A DNA stretch of 29,927 bases, from assembly GCA_947564305.1 (NCBI GenBank), contig CANOBT010000063.1, positions 1 to 29,927 of the forward strand, in the 5' to 3' direction. The notes under the pieces were generated by a model. The model was given only the letters and a program-made list of their open reading frames with translations, was not told the origin of the DNA and did not search any database. Source of the DNA: an uncultured Lachnospiraceae bacterium (lineage in GTDB: Bacteria > Bacillota_A > Clostridia > Lachnospirales > Lachnospiraceae). Positions 15,126 to 23,913 of this stretch are shown here, piece after piece. The position numbers and the translations under genes are program-made. The stretch's first letter is position 1. Each line of letters begins with the position of its first letter.

Positions 15126-18100
15126 TTATTTTACTTTTACACTCTTTGCTTTAGACCACCCGGAATATACTTTAACTGACCTCCCGTTAAACTTAACTGT
15201 CTTGTAAGTCCTTATTCTCACATAATACTTTTTCTTTGACTTTAGCTTTGATATCTTCACAGATGTCTTTTTCTTGCTGACAGCCTTCGTCTTCGTACTG
15301 CTGCCAAAATCCTTTTTCAGACTGTACTGGACTTCATAGCCTGATATCTGGGACCTTTGCTTTTTCCATTTCACAGTCATCTTTTTCTTTCCTTTGGAAA
15401 GCTTTGAAAGTTTTGTTCCTTTCGGCCCGATGGAAAATGTTTTCTGGACAGAACCGCTGTAATTTCCTTTAAATACGATATTGACTGCATACTGCCCGAT
15501 TTCCTTTCTCCCTCCCGGATAATAAACCATATAATTTGACGGCGCAACCGTCTTTCCTGCGCTGTCTTTTACTGTCACTGACGGAGTTATTACATTTCCG
15601 CTGTATGTGTAGCTTACACCTGACAGGGCAACTGTTTTCGGGTAAGAAATCACTGTACGGCTCTTCTCTTTCCTGCACACAGAACATGCCGTAACAATGC
15701 TCCCGTTTCTGGACACGGTTGCTTTATTAACTGTAGCAGCATATTTATGTCCGGTCAGAGGAATCTCCGTCTGCTCCTTTTCTATGCCGCAATTCTCACA
15801 GTGAACACTGGTAATGCCCATCTGCGTACATGTGGCTGCTTTCACAACGCTGTTCACCCAGCTATGTCTGTCTTCTATCAACCCTTCTGTTTCTTTAAAT
15901 CCGCACGACTGACAGACACGTTCCCTGTAATCGCTCTGGCATGGGGATTCTATTGTTTTCCACTCCGTAAAATTATGTTCATGTCCTTCCAGGACTTCGT
16001 AATAGAAAGTATTTTCCTTTCCGCCGTATTTTACCGTCGCTGTCCTCTGCCCTGCGGAATTCGTATCAAAACCTGTTATCGTGTATGCTCCGGCCGCAAC
16101 CTCTCTTGAATCTTTCGTATAATTGGCTGTCACCTTAATTCCGGTACTGTCTACCTTATCCCCTTTAAAATACGATAATTTGTTCGGAGGAACAATTGTA
16201 AGAGACAGCAATTCATTCGCGGTTTTCTTCGTCTTTGCTATTATTTTATTATCAAGTTTCTGTACATAGCTTATGAAAAGCTTGTTATTTGATGATGTAA
16301 GTGAAATACTTTGCCCCGCACTGCCGACATCCAACCCTTCCTGTATATAGCTGTCCTTTTCTGTATCATACTGATACACCTTTGTATTGCCTTCTCCTGA
16401 TGTATCCGACACAAGAACATATAGGTTACCCTGCGTGACAGATATACTTGGTTCAAACACAGATATTCCGGAGCTTTTTCCTATCTTCCAACTTTGCCCG
16501 TCATAGGACGCCATCTTCAGATTTTCGCCGCCAAGCGGTATATATATTTTTCCGTCTAAAGATTCAATGTCATATGTATTTCCTGAAAATGACCCATCAT
16601 CTACCCTGGTAAAGTTAGAATTTCCTTCATACCTGAATATCTTAATCCTATTTCCATCAGATGCATCTCTTACTGTTGCGTATATTTTACCATTCAGCTC
16701 GCACACCTTTGGCTGACCACATGCATATGATTTCTCAAAGAACTGTCCAATCTCTGAAAAATTATTATTCTCTATTCTTCCTAAAATAGCTTTACTGCTT
16801 TCCTCTGCATATGTAAGATATAACCCCTGCGTTGTCTCTTTAATATCAAAGTCGCCATCTACTTTTTCTTTCGTTAATATATCTGTCCACGTACCATTTC
16901 CATTATACTTCTTTATATATAGTTTTTGTTCATTCGTGGTATATGCAAGATATAATTCATTTTTATATGAGAATAATTTTTTGTCTGATAATCCTCTACT
17001 TACTTGTATATTACTTCCTAACGCCGTCCAGCCGTCATTTTTATAACTGTATAACTGAAAATTTCCACTGCTGGCTGATGCAGGATTATATGCAATTAAA
17101 TATTGTGTTCCATTACATGTTGTTATTGCTGTACTTTTGCTGGTACCGTAATCACTGGAACTGCCATCTGTAAACCCTGTATCCTTCCACAAATCAAAAT
17201 CCGCACCATCCGGAATAGATACGTCCAATGTCATCTGGCTGCCGTCACTGTTTCTCTTTACGTTATTGATAACAATTCCTGAATTACTTCCGTCTGAAAA
17301 TGTCAACGCCCCGTCCGCCAGTTTTTTATCTAAATCTTCCTGTCCTATGGACGTCTTCCCATTAAGATCTGACAATGCAGCATTTATTACAGTCATACTC
17401 TCGTTATAGACTCCATCATTTGTTTCATATCCATTCTGCCCTTTTTGCGGACGGAATATATAGATTCCGGTATTTCCATAATAATTGCTGAGTCCTGTGA
17501 CAGTCGTATTTACCCGATAAACAATCACGCCAGAATTCTGATCACTGAATAATGCAGAATCCAAAGAATCATTGTCAAGAGGGTTTTTATCATTTCTCCC
17601 TGATTTTCTGTACTCTACTACAAATATCTCATGTTCATTCAGAGGAGACTTCAAGATATATGCCTGATTTCCCGCTGCTTTATCCTGTGTGTCCAGTGTT
17701 AAGCTTGCGCTTTTTGTTATTGTCTCTATTTCCAGCCAATTCGTATATTTCATTCTTGTATATGCAAGAGGATAAGAAATTCTATAAGATGCAGATGCCA
17801 TTATATCCCATATATACACCGGATGTCTGCATGGCTCTTTCGGGTCTTCCAAATTCCCTCTGTAAAGATCCGGATACCCCAGTGAATGGAGAAATTCATG
17901 AATGATAACTCCCGACTGTTGATCCTTGATTCTATCCGTACTGAGCATATTATATGTTCCAATGCTTTTACCGCTCCACTTTACGGTAGAAGTTGGAAAA
18001 TCACTTTTATGTGATACAAGCGTAGGTATCACTGAAGTAGAACCTGACGGCGGAGCACCTTTCATTACTACGGTTAAATTATCGATGTATCCATCATTGT

Positions 18101-18527
18101 CATAATCAACTAATTTACTGCTAATACCTGGAACCTTAGCTAATACTTGCTCTATGATCAACGAATCTACATTTTTCTCCTGCGCCTCTTTTTCAGTCAT
18201 AGAGAGCTGGCAGGATTTGATTGATGTTCCGTTATCCTGTGGAAATATATTATGTATTTCAAATTTTCCATAGGAAACCGTCTTCAGATAATTTTTCATG
18301 GATCTTCCATGTTCGCCATTATAATACTTTATAATTTTGTCGCGATTTTCTTTTTTTGCAAAATAAGCGGCATCTTCTGACGCTTTACTTCCTGAAAAAT
18401 GTGCGAACAACACTACATTAGCAAAATCTCTCTTCTGGATATCAGACGCCTTTGCATCTGTCCTTATATCAAAAATTCCTGCTAATAAAGATATTAATAT
18501 GCATGATACTATGAGTTTTTTCCTCAT
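15126..18527 (-). CDS. Secreted M6-type (immune inhibitor A-like) metalloprotease with C-terminal repeat modules
   Basis: The protein has 1133 residues and a signal peptide (RKK, hydrophobic core, cut near residue 26). The zinc site HEFLHSLGYPD (H210, E211, H214, D220) matches the M6 pattern HExxHxxGxxD, and DIMA at about 235 is the Met-turn. DYDNDGYID at 141-149 looks like a calcium loop. From about residue 450 to 770 come beta-rich repeats with an SxxLY-type pattern, possibly a propeller. Then follow an Ig-like (Big_3) domain (LSYFKGDKVDSTGIKVTANY), a set of CxxC modules (VCQSCG, HCENCG, ACSVC), a second Ig-like region and a Lys-rich Fn3-like end. No LPXTG or transmembrane anchor is seen, so it may be released or held by charge. 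The ribosome binding site is a GGGGG run about 10 bases upstream. It lies downstream of the DUF3881 gene with no clear terminator between them. Confidence 0.85.
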   Translation of the reverse strand: MRKKLIVSCILISLLAGIFDIRTDAKASDIQKRDFANVVLFAHFSGSKASEDAAYFAKKENRDKIIKYYNGEHGRSMKNYLKTVSYGKFEIHNIFPQDNGTSIKSCQLSMTEKEAQEKNVDSLIIEQVLAKVPGISSKLVDYDNDGYIDNLTVVMKGAPPSGSTSVIPTLVSHKSDFPTSTVKWSGKSIGTYNMLSTDRIKDQQSGVIIHEFLHSLGYPDLYRGNLEDPKEPCRHPVYIWDIMASASYRISYPLAYTRMKYTNWLEIETITKSASLTLDTQDKAAGNQAYILKSPLNEHEIFVVEYRKSGRNDKNPLDNDSLDSALFSDQNSGVIVYRVNTTVTGLSNYYGNTGIYIFRPQKGQNGYETNDGVYNESMTVINAALSDLNGKTSIGQEDLDKKLADGALTFSDGSNSGIVINNVKRNSDGSQMTLDVSIPDGADFDLWKDTGFTDGSSSDYGTSKSTAITTCNGTQYLIAYNPASASSGNFQLYSYKNDGWTALGSNIQVSRGLSDKKLFSYKNELYLAYTTNEQKLYIKKYNGNGTWTDILTKEKVDGDFDIKETTQGLYLTYAEESSKAILGRIENNNFSEIGQFFEKSYACGQPKVCELNGKIYATVRDASDGNRIKIFRYEGNSNFTRVDDGSFSGNTYDIESLDGKIYIPLGGENLKMASYDGQSWKIGKSSGISVFEPSISVTQGNLYVLVSDTSGEGNTKVYQYDTEKDSYIQEGLDVGSAGQSISLTSSNNKLFISYVQKLDNKIIAKTKKTANELLSLTIVPPNKLSYFKGDKVDSTGIKVTANYTKDSREVAAGAYTITGFDTNSAGQRTATVKYGGKENTFYYEVLEGHEHNFTEWKTIESPCQSDYRERVCQSCGFKETEGLIEDRHSWVNSVVKAATCTQMGITSVHCENCGIEKEQTEIPLTGHKYAATVNKATVSRNGSIVTACSVCRKEKSRTVISYPKTVALSGVSYTYSGNVITPSVTVKDSAGKTVAPSNYMVYYPGGRKEIGQYAVNIVFKGNYSGSVQKTFSIGPKGTKLSKLSKGKKKMTVKWKKQRSQISGYEVQYSLKKDFGSSTKTKAVSKKKTSVKISKLKSKKKYYVRIRTYKTVKFNGRSVKVYSGWSKAKSVKVK

Positions 18528-18594
18528 ATATTATACCCCCACCACCACCCAATTTCAGTATGTTTATTTTTAGCGACTGCTGGTAATAAATAAT

Positions 18595-19476
18595 TTAGTC
18601 AAAATTTATCTTCCCCTGTAACCATATATTTCCTTTAAATCTCCGCCCATTTGCTGGCTCACCGACTACTCTCGCTTTCGGTACACATAAAGAAAATCTC
18701 AGATCATTAACCTCCAGATCCATAATATATAATTCTTCTTTTGTTAATTTATTTTCTGTTACTGTATATTTTAAAATTGTTCCAAGAATAGAATACTTAT
18801 CACACTCTATCCCAAAAGGCATAATACTCGTATCAACAATACTGAAAATATCCTCTGAAATAAGTCTTCTCGATACTTTTGAATATGTATCAATATCATC
18901 CAAAGTCAGACTTTCAATTGCAACAGGATCGCCGGATTTCGCAGCATTTACTAATTTCATCCGGTTATGGACATCTTCCTGCTGCCGCTTTTCCTGATAT
19001 TTATTTTTCGATACCGGGAACAGTATCATGCCTTCGTTACTCAGAGCTGACAGAGTAACAGACATATACTGCACTCTGCCTTGACTGCTGAGCTGACACA
19101 TTCTTAAATACTCTAATGTATTTTGAACATGAAAAATCAGATTGATCGCAATTTTTGAATCCTCACATATTCCTATATAAGCTTCTCTGTCACTTCTTCG
19201 TTCAACTGCCACATCTGCATAGGAAGTAATGCCCTTTCCGGTAAAATATGGAAAATAATACTGCTTTTGAAAATGTGAATTCATGTCCATATCACCAAAC
19301 AAAGAGATTCCGATTCCTTCACTATATTCTTTTCGGAATTCGCAGAAATCCATCTCCCCATCCTGTAAAGTCAATTCATGTTGTGTAAATTTTTGTTCTA
19401 CCTGAGTCAGGATTTCGTATAATTCTTTTTTTGATTCTATATCGCCAAATCCAATGGCTGTCAGGTATTGATTCAT
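18595..19476 (-). CDS. DUF3881 family protein
   Basis: The 293-residue protein begins MNQYLTAIGFGDIESKKELYEIL, the usual opening of DUF3881 proteins, which I know mainly from Lachnospiraceae. No catalytic motif, signal peptide or membrane helix is visible. The start lies 2 bases after the serS stop, and its ribosome binding site (AGAGGAAA) is inside the end of serS, so the two are translated together. This linkage to serS near the origin is common in the family, but its role is unknown. Confidence 0.85.
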   Translation of the reverse strand: MNQYLTAIGFGDIESKKELYEILTQVEQKFTQHELTLQDGEMDFCEFRKEYSEGIGISLFGDMDMNSHFQKQYYFPYFTGKGITSYADVAVERRSDREAYIGICEDSKIAINLIFHVQNTLEYLRMCQLSSQGRVQYMSVTLSALSNEGMILFPVSKNKYQEKRQQEDVHNRMKLVNAAKSGDPVAIESLTLDDIDTYSKVSRRLISEDIFSIVDTSIMPFGIECDKYSILGTILKYTVTENKLTKEELYIMDLEVNDLRFSLCVPKARVVGEPANGRRFKGNIWLQGKINFD

Positions 19477-19478
19477 AA

Positions 19479-20765
19479 TTATTTCCTCTTAATTTCTGTC
19501 ATTCCACCCATATATGGACGCAGAACTTCCGGAATTCTTACACTTCCATCTGCTTGAAGATTATTCTCTAAAAATGCGATCAACATTCTCGGAGGCGCAA
19601 CAACAGTATTGTTCAGTGTATGTGCAAAATATTTATTTCCGTCTGCTCCTTTTACGCGAATCCCAAGTCTTCTCGCCTGCGCGTCACTTAAGTTGGAACA
19701 ACTTCCTACTTCAAAATATTTTTTCTGTCTTGGAGACCATGCCTCCACATCACAAGATTTTACCTTCAGATCTGCTAAATCTCCAGAACAACATTCCAAC
19801 GTACGAACCGGGATATCAAGAGAACGGAACAAATCTACAGTATTCTTCCAAAGCTGATCATACCAATACGGACTTTCTTCCGGTTTGCATACGACGATCA
19901 TTTCCTGTTTTTCAAACTGATGAATACGGTATACTCCTCTTTCTTCAATTCCATGTGCTCCTTTTTCTTTACGGAAACATGGAGAATAACTTGTAAGCGT
20001 CTGCGGGAGCTGATCTTCATTTAACATATTATCAATAAATTTTCCAATCATTGAATGTTCACTTGTTCCAATGAGATACAGATCTTCTCCCTCAATCTTG
20101 TACATCATCGCATCCATTTCCGCAAAACTCATTACTCCGGTCACTACATTACTGCGGATCATAAATGGCGGAATGCAATATGTGAAGCCCCTGTCTATCA
20201 TAAAATCACGTGCATAGGTAATTACTGCTGAATGGAGTCTTGCTATATCTCCCATCAGATAATAAAATCCATTCCCCGCAACTCTGCCTGCACTTTCTAA
20301 ATCAATTCCTTTAAAGCTCTCCATAATCTCTGTGTGATACGGAATCTCATAATCAGGAACTACAGGTTCGCCAAATCTTTCAATCTCCACATTCTCACTG
20401 TCATCTTTACCAATTGGAACAGAAGGATCTATGATATTCGGAATTATCATCATAATCTTTTTGATTCTTTCTTCAACTTCTCTCTCTTCGTTAGAAAGAC
20501 TCTCTACACGGTCAGCGTTTGCCTGAACTTTTTTCTTAAGTTCTTCTGCTTCTTCTTTCTTCCCCTGCGCCATACATGCACCAATCTGTTTGGAAATCTT
20601 GTTTCTGTCTGCGCGCAGTGCTTCTACTTCCTGCTTAATATCTCTATTCTTCTTATCAAGTTCTAATACCTCATCCACCAATGGAAGTTTATCATCCTGG
20701 AATTTCTTTTTAATATTCTCTTTAACTTCCTCTGGATTATTTCTTACAAATCTGATGTCTAACAT
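19479..20765 (-). CDS. serS: Seryl-tRNA synthetase
   Basis: The protein has 428 residues, the normal length. Residues 1-105 form the N-terminal coiled-coil arm that grips the long variable arm of tRNA-Ser. Class II motif 2 is seen in SYSPCFRKEKGAHGIEERGV and motif 3 in PPRMLIAFLENN, ending in IPEVLRPYMGG. Motifs 2 and 3 differ from the common bacterial form (usually RxxRGLxRxHQF and GRTLVAILEN) but fit a clostridial variant I recall. The ribosome binding site is AGGAGG, 7 bases upstream. Only 23 bases separate it from the DUF4446 gene, so there is no room for a T-box leader; it is expressed as part of the soj-spo0J unit or from inside it. Confidence 0.97.
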   Translation of the reverse strand: MLDIRFVRNNPEEVKENIKKKFQDDKLPLVDEVLELDKKNRDIKQEVEALRADRNKISKQIGACMAQGKKEEAEELKKKVQANADRVESLSNEEREVEERIKKIMMIIPNIIDPSVPIGKDDSENVEIERFGEPVVPDYEIPYHTEIMESFKGIDLESAGRVAGNGFYYLMGDIARLHSAVITYARDFMIDRGFTYCIPPFMIRSNVVTGVMSFAEMDAMMYKIEGEDLYLIGTSEHSMIGKFIDNMLNEDQLPQTLTSYSPCFRKEKGAHGIEERGVYRIHQFEKQEMIVVCKPEESPYWYDQLWKNTVDLFRSLDIPVRTLECCSGDLADLKVKSCDVEAWSPRQKKYFEVGSCSNLSDAQARRLGIRVKGADGNKYFAHTLNNTVVAPPRMLIAFLENNLQADGSVRIPEVLRPYMGGMTEIKRK

Positions 20766-20788
20766 TTTCTTTTCCTCCTGTTTTTCCT

Positions 20789-21313
20789 TTACTTTGACTC
20801 TTTGTTATAAATATCTGAAAAGATTGCTTTGTCCAATGCTTCTGCCTCTTCCTCGGCAAGTTCTACATAACTTTCTGCATTTACAATCTCTTTTACATAG
20901 GTATAGCATCCTTCTCTGCTGTGCATAGCATTCATGATCCATCCATTGTTTTTACCATCCAGCATCGCAACAGCAAAGCTCAACTTTCCGCCCATCTCGT
21001 TAAATGCATCGTATTTTACAATTCCTACTTTTTGAAAGTTCTGATCCAATATTTTTCTCATATCACGGATATCCGTACGATTTTGTCTTGTAACCTTTAT
21101 GATTGTTTCCGCTTCCTGAAATTTTTCCATCATACTCTCTTCTAGACTTTTCCCATCTTTTCCACGCATAAACGTTTGATAACTATTTTTCAGGCGGTTA
21201 TATTTTACTGTCACATTTACATATAATATAAATAATATTATAAACAATGCAAGCATAAATATAAAAATAAATGCGGGATCTATTCCCAATGCATTTAATA
21301 TTCTGCTTTCCAT
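20789..21313 (-). CDS. DUF4446 family membrane-anchored protein
   Basis: The 174-residue protein has one N-terminal transmembrane helix (about residues 13-34), then a coiled-coil stretch and a conserved core, KVGIVKYDAFNEMGGKLSFAVAMLDGKNNGWIMNAMHSREGC, typical of DUF4446. It begins 6 bases after the parB stop with a GGAGAG site, so it is in the same operon. The family often follows spo0J in Clostridia and its role is unknown. The C-terminal AEEEAEALDKAI is acidic. Confidence 0.9.
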   Translation of the reverse strand: MESRILNALGIDPAFIFIFMLALFIILFILYVNVTVKYNRLKNSYQTFMRGKDGKSLEESMMEKFQEAETIIKVTRQNRTDIRDMRKILDQNFQKVGIVKYDAFNEMGGKLSFAVAMLDGKNNGWIMNAMHSREGCYTYVKEIVNAESYVELAEEEAEALDKAIFSDIYNKESK

Positions 21314-21319
21314 ATATAT

Positions 21320-22246
21320 TTATTCTCTCCTTCCAAGGCTCATAATCATGTCGAACATTCGTTCTAACTCGTCATCTGAATAATATTCTATCTCTATCTT
21401 TCCTTTTCCATTACCTTTTGCAGCAATATTAACCTTCGTTCCCATTACATCTTTCATTTTATTTGCAAGATCATTATATAAGAAATCATTTTCAATAACT
21501 TTTTTTATTTTAGGTTGTTTAGGATTCTTTATATCCTTAACAAGCTTTTCCACATCTCTTACACTTAATTTTTCGTCAAAAATTTTTACTGCAAGTTCAT
21601 GTTGTACAGTTGCATCTTCAATAGCAAGAAGTGCTCTTGCATGTCCAGTAGATATCATATCATCTATTACCATCTGTTGTACCTTATCACACAACTTCAA
21701 AAGACGCATAGAATTGGTAACGGCTGTTCTGCTCTTAGATACACGCTCAGCAACTTCATCTTGCTTTAGATTAAATTCTTCTAGTAATCTTTTATAAGCT
21801 GCTGCTTCTTCTATGGGATTTAGATTTTCTCTCTGTATATTTTCTATTAATCCAATTTCAATTATTTCTTGTTCTGTATAATCTTTAATGATCACAGGAA
21901 TCTCTTTAACTCCTGCCATCTTTGCGGCACGCCATCTACGCTCACCTGCTATTATTTCATAATAGTCTTTTTTCTTTCTTACAATTAATGGTTGAAGGAC
22001 ACCGAACTGCTTGATTGAATCTGATAATTCCATCAGAGCGTCCTCTTCGAAATTTTTTCTCGGTTGCTCTCTATTTGGTTCAACTTTATTAATATTTATC
22101 ATCTGTTCTCCGGATTTTGATTCCATCTGAACATCGTTATTTTCCAATGATTTCAATACCATTTCTGTCTGATTCACTTTTACAGGCTTATTGTCAGGTA
22201 TCAAACTATCCAAGCCTTTTCCAAGTCCTTTTTTTCTAACAGCCAT
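21320..22246 (-). CDS. parB: Chromosome partitioning protein ParB (Spo0J)
   Basis: The 308-residue protein begins MAVRKKGLGKGLDSLIP, the usual Spo0J opening. It has the ParB/Srx-like CTPase domain with PREQPRKNF-type box 1 and GERRWRAAKMAG, then the HTH that reads parS (AERVSKSRTAVTNSMRLLKL), and a C-terminal dimer domain. It binds parS, loads CTP-dependent clamps and recruits SMC. The AAGGAGGG ribosome binding site is strong. It lies 19 bases downstream of soj in the same operon, and its target sites are immediately upstream of soj. Confidence 0.97.
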   Translation of the reverse strand: MAVRKKGLGKGLDSLIPDNKPVKVNQTEMVLKSLENNDVQMESKSGEQMININKVEPNREQPRKNFEEDALMELSDSIKQFGVLQPLIVRKKKDYYEIIAGERRWRAAKMAGVKEIPVIIKDYTEQEIIEIGLIENIQRENLNPIEEAAAYKRLLEEFNLKQDEVAERVSKSRTAVTNSMRLLKLCDKVQQMVIDDMISTGHARALLAIEDATVQHELAVKIFDEKLSVRDVEKLVKDIKNPKQPKIKKVIENDFLYNDLANKMKDVMGTKVNIAAKGNGKGKIEIEYYSDDELERMFDMIMSLGRRE

Positions 22247-22265
22247 CTTTTTCCCTCCTTTATAT

Positions 22266-23027
22266 TTATTCCTGAGACATAACCTCTTCTGCCAATTTCA
22301 TATAACTCTCTGCCCCTGCCGATTTTGCATCATAATGATTAATAGGCATCCCATAACTCGGAGCTTCTGCAAGTCTTATATTCCTTGGAATAATTGTTTT
22401 ATAAATATTTTGATCCAAATTATCTTTAACATTTTCAACAACTTGAAGGGAAAGATTTGTTCTGGCATCATACATAGTAAATACGACACCTTCTATTTTG
22501 AGATTCTGATTTAGCCTGTCTCTTACCAGTTCCACAGTATGTATTAATTGACTTAATCCTTCAAGTGCATAGTATTCACATTGAATTGGAACTAATACAG
22601 AATCCGCAGTTGTCATTGCATTTACAGTAAGAATACTTAAAGATGGAGGGCAATCAATAATAATGAAATCATAATTATCTTTCACTTTATATAAAGCATT
22701 CTTTAAAATATATTCTTTATTTTCCTCATTCAATAATTCTATCTCGGCACCTGATAAATCAATACTTGTCGGTATTATATCCAAATTCTCATGAATATTT
22801 CTTTTTACTGCATTTTCAATACTTACCTCTCCAATTATTAAATCATAGATTGTATTATCAACTGAATTCTTATCCAAACCAAGACCACTTGTCATATTAC
22901 CTTGGGGGTCCATATCTACTGAAAGAACTTTTCTACCTTTTTCAGCCAAACAAGCCGACAAATTAATTGCAGTTGTTGTTTTTCCTACGCCACCTTTCTG
23001 ATTTGCGATGGCTATAATTTTTCCCAT
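22266..23027 (-). CDS. parA: Chromosome partitioning ATPase ParA (Soj)
   Basis: The protein has 253 residues from ATG 23027. A GTG nine bases upstream is within the ribosome binding region (AAAGGTGA) and is rejected. The deviant Walker [10 protein letters not shown] is at residues 11-19, followed by the ParA motifs VDMDPQGN and [12 protein letters not shown]. There is no N-terminal DNA-binding extension, so it is of the chromosomal Soj type. Soj helps move origins with ParB and regulates DnaA in Bacillus. It is the first gene of the unit soj-spo0J-DUF4446-serS-DUF3881. Confidence 0.97.
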   Translation of the reverse strand: MGKIIAIANQKGGVGKTTTAINLSACLAEKGRKVLSVDMDPQGNMTSGLGLDKNSVDNTIYDLIIGEVSIENAVKRNIHENLDIIPTSIDLSGAEIELLNEENKEYILKNALYKVKDNYDFIIIDCPPSLSILTVNAMTTADSVLVPIQCEYYALEGLSQLIHTVELVRDRLNQNLKIEGVVFTMYDARTNLSLQVVENVKDNLDQNIYKTIIPRNIRLAEAPSYGMPINHYDAKSAGAESYMKLAEEVMSQE

Positions 23028-23057
23028 ATAAATCACCTTTCTTTTTCATGTATTACT

Positions 23058-23066
23058 AGTATAACA
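23058..23066 (-). promoter_or_regulatory. Extended -10 promoter of soj
   Basis: The minus strand reads TG-T-TATACT, an extended -10 element, about 31 bases before the soj ATG. The -35 area is weak. The first parS site (23092-23107) sits just upstream of where the -35 would be, so ParB binding could affect this promoter. Confidence 0.55.
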
Positions 23067-23091
23067 CTTTTCTTTCTATATATCCACAAAA

Positions 23092-23107
23092 TGTTTCACG
23101 TGAAACA
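23092..23107. promoter_or_regulatory. parS site 1
   Basis: TGTTTCACGTGAAACA is a perfect 16-bp palindrome and matches the consensus parS sequence bound by Spo0J in Bacillus and most bacteria. It lies upstream of the soj promoter. Confidence 0.95.
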
Positions 23108-23130
23108 TTATTTCTTTATTAATTTTTCAA

Positions 23131-23146
23131 TGTTTCACGTGAAACA
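23131..23146. promoter_or_regulatory. parS site 2
   Basis: This is a second exact copy of TGTTTCACGTGAAACA, 39 bp from the first. It touches the hairpin at the end of rsmG. Confidence 0.95.
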
Positions 23147-23148
23147 TT

Positions 23149-23180
23149 GAAGGAACCTCTTTTATTTAAGAGGTTCCTTC
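23149..23180 (-). terminator. Hairpin spanning the rsmG stop codon
   Basis: A perfect 13-bp stem (23149-23161 with 23168-23180) has the rsmG TAA in its 6-base loop. No T tract follows on the minus strand, so its strength as a terminator is uncertain. It separates rsmG from soj. Confidence 0.5.
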
Positions 23181-23890
23181 GACGGCATTCCCGCTTTGCG
23201 AGGATATTTCTTTTCAGTTAATCTTTCTTTTTTTATTTTTATTATCGCCCTTTTTATATCAGTATCCGGTAAGATAAATCTTTCTATTTTTTCTATTTTA
23301 CCTCCAAGGATTTTTATAGCATTTTTTGAATTTTCTATCTCTTCATCAACGTGATCCGATTTATAAGAAATAAAAATTCCTTTTTCTTTTGTGTATGGAA
23401 GACAATATTCCGATAAAGTCGCAAGATTTGCTACTGCTCTCGATACACATATATCATATTGCTCTCTATATTTTATTTGTCTCGCATAATCCTCTGCTCT
23501 TCCATGTATTGTTTCTATATTTTCCAGTTTAAGTTTTTTAATTACTTCATTCAAAAAAGTTATACGTTTGTTTAAAGAATCCAATAATGTGACCCGAAGA
23601 TTTGGAAATACAATTTTTAATGGAATACCCGGAAATCCTGCTCCTGTACCTATATCTATCATAGATTTATTATCATCCAAATATTGTTTATCCAATACAT
23701 GAATCAAAGAAATACTATCGACAAAATGCTTCTCAACAACTTGTTTATATTCAGTTATAGCTGTAAGATTCATTACCTTATTCCATTCTACAAGTAATTC
23801 ATAATACATTAAAAACTGTTTCACCTGTAAATCATCTAATTGTATCCCGATTTTTTCTATCTCTGTTTTTAATACTTCATTTCTATCCAT
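23162..23890 (-). CDS. rsmG: 16S rRNA (guanine527-N7)-methyltransferase RsmG
   Basis: The protein has 242 residues from ATG 23890, which has a GAGGA site 7 bases upstream; a TTG six bases earlier is less likely. The SAM-binding motif MIDIGTGAGFPGIPLKI and the family segments WNKVMNLTAI and SRAVANLATLSEYCLP are clear. It methylates G527 in the 530 loop of 16S rRNA; loss gives low-level streptomycin resistance in other species. It is the last gene of the mnmE-mnmG-rsmG unit, 23 bases after mnmG. Confidence 0.96.
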   Translation of the reverse strand: MDRNEVLKTEIEKIGIQLDDLQVKQFLMYYELLVEWNKVMNLTAITEYKQVVEKHFVDSISLIHVLDKQYLDDNKSMIDIGTGAGFPGIPLKIVFPNLRVTLLDSLNKRITFLNEVIKKLKLENIETIHGRAEDYARQIKYREQYDICVSRAVANLATLSEYCLPYTKEKGIFISYKSDHVDEEIENSKNAIKILGGKIEKIERFILPDTDIKRAIIKIKKERLTEKKYPRKAGMPSKEPLK

Positions 23891-23913
23891 ACACAAATCC
23901 TCTATAATTAAAA

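Noticed and set aside
18528..18540. TATAAT just before the metalloprotease ATG as a leaderless promoter
   Set aside because: It lies only 3 bases from the start codon and no -35 is seen; more likely chance in AT-rich DNA.
20766..20788. T-box riboswitch before serS
   Set aside because: The gap is only 23 bases, far too short for a T-box leader.
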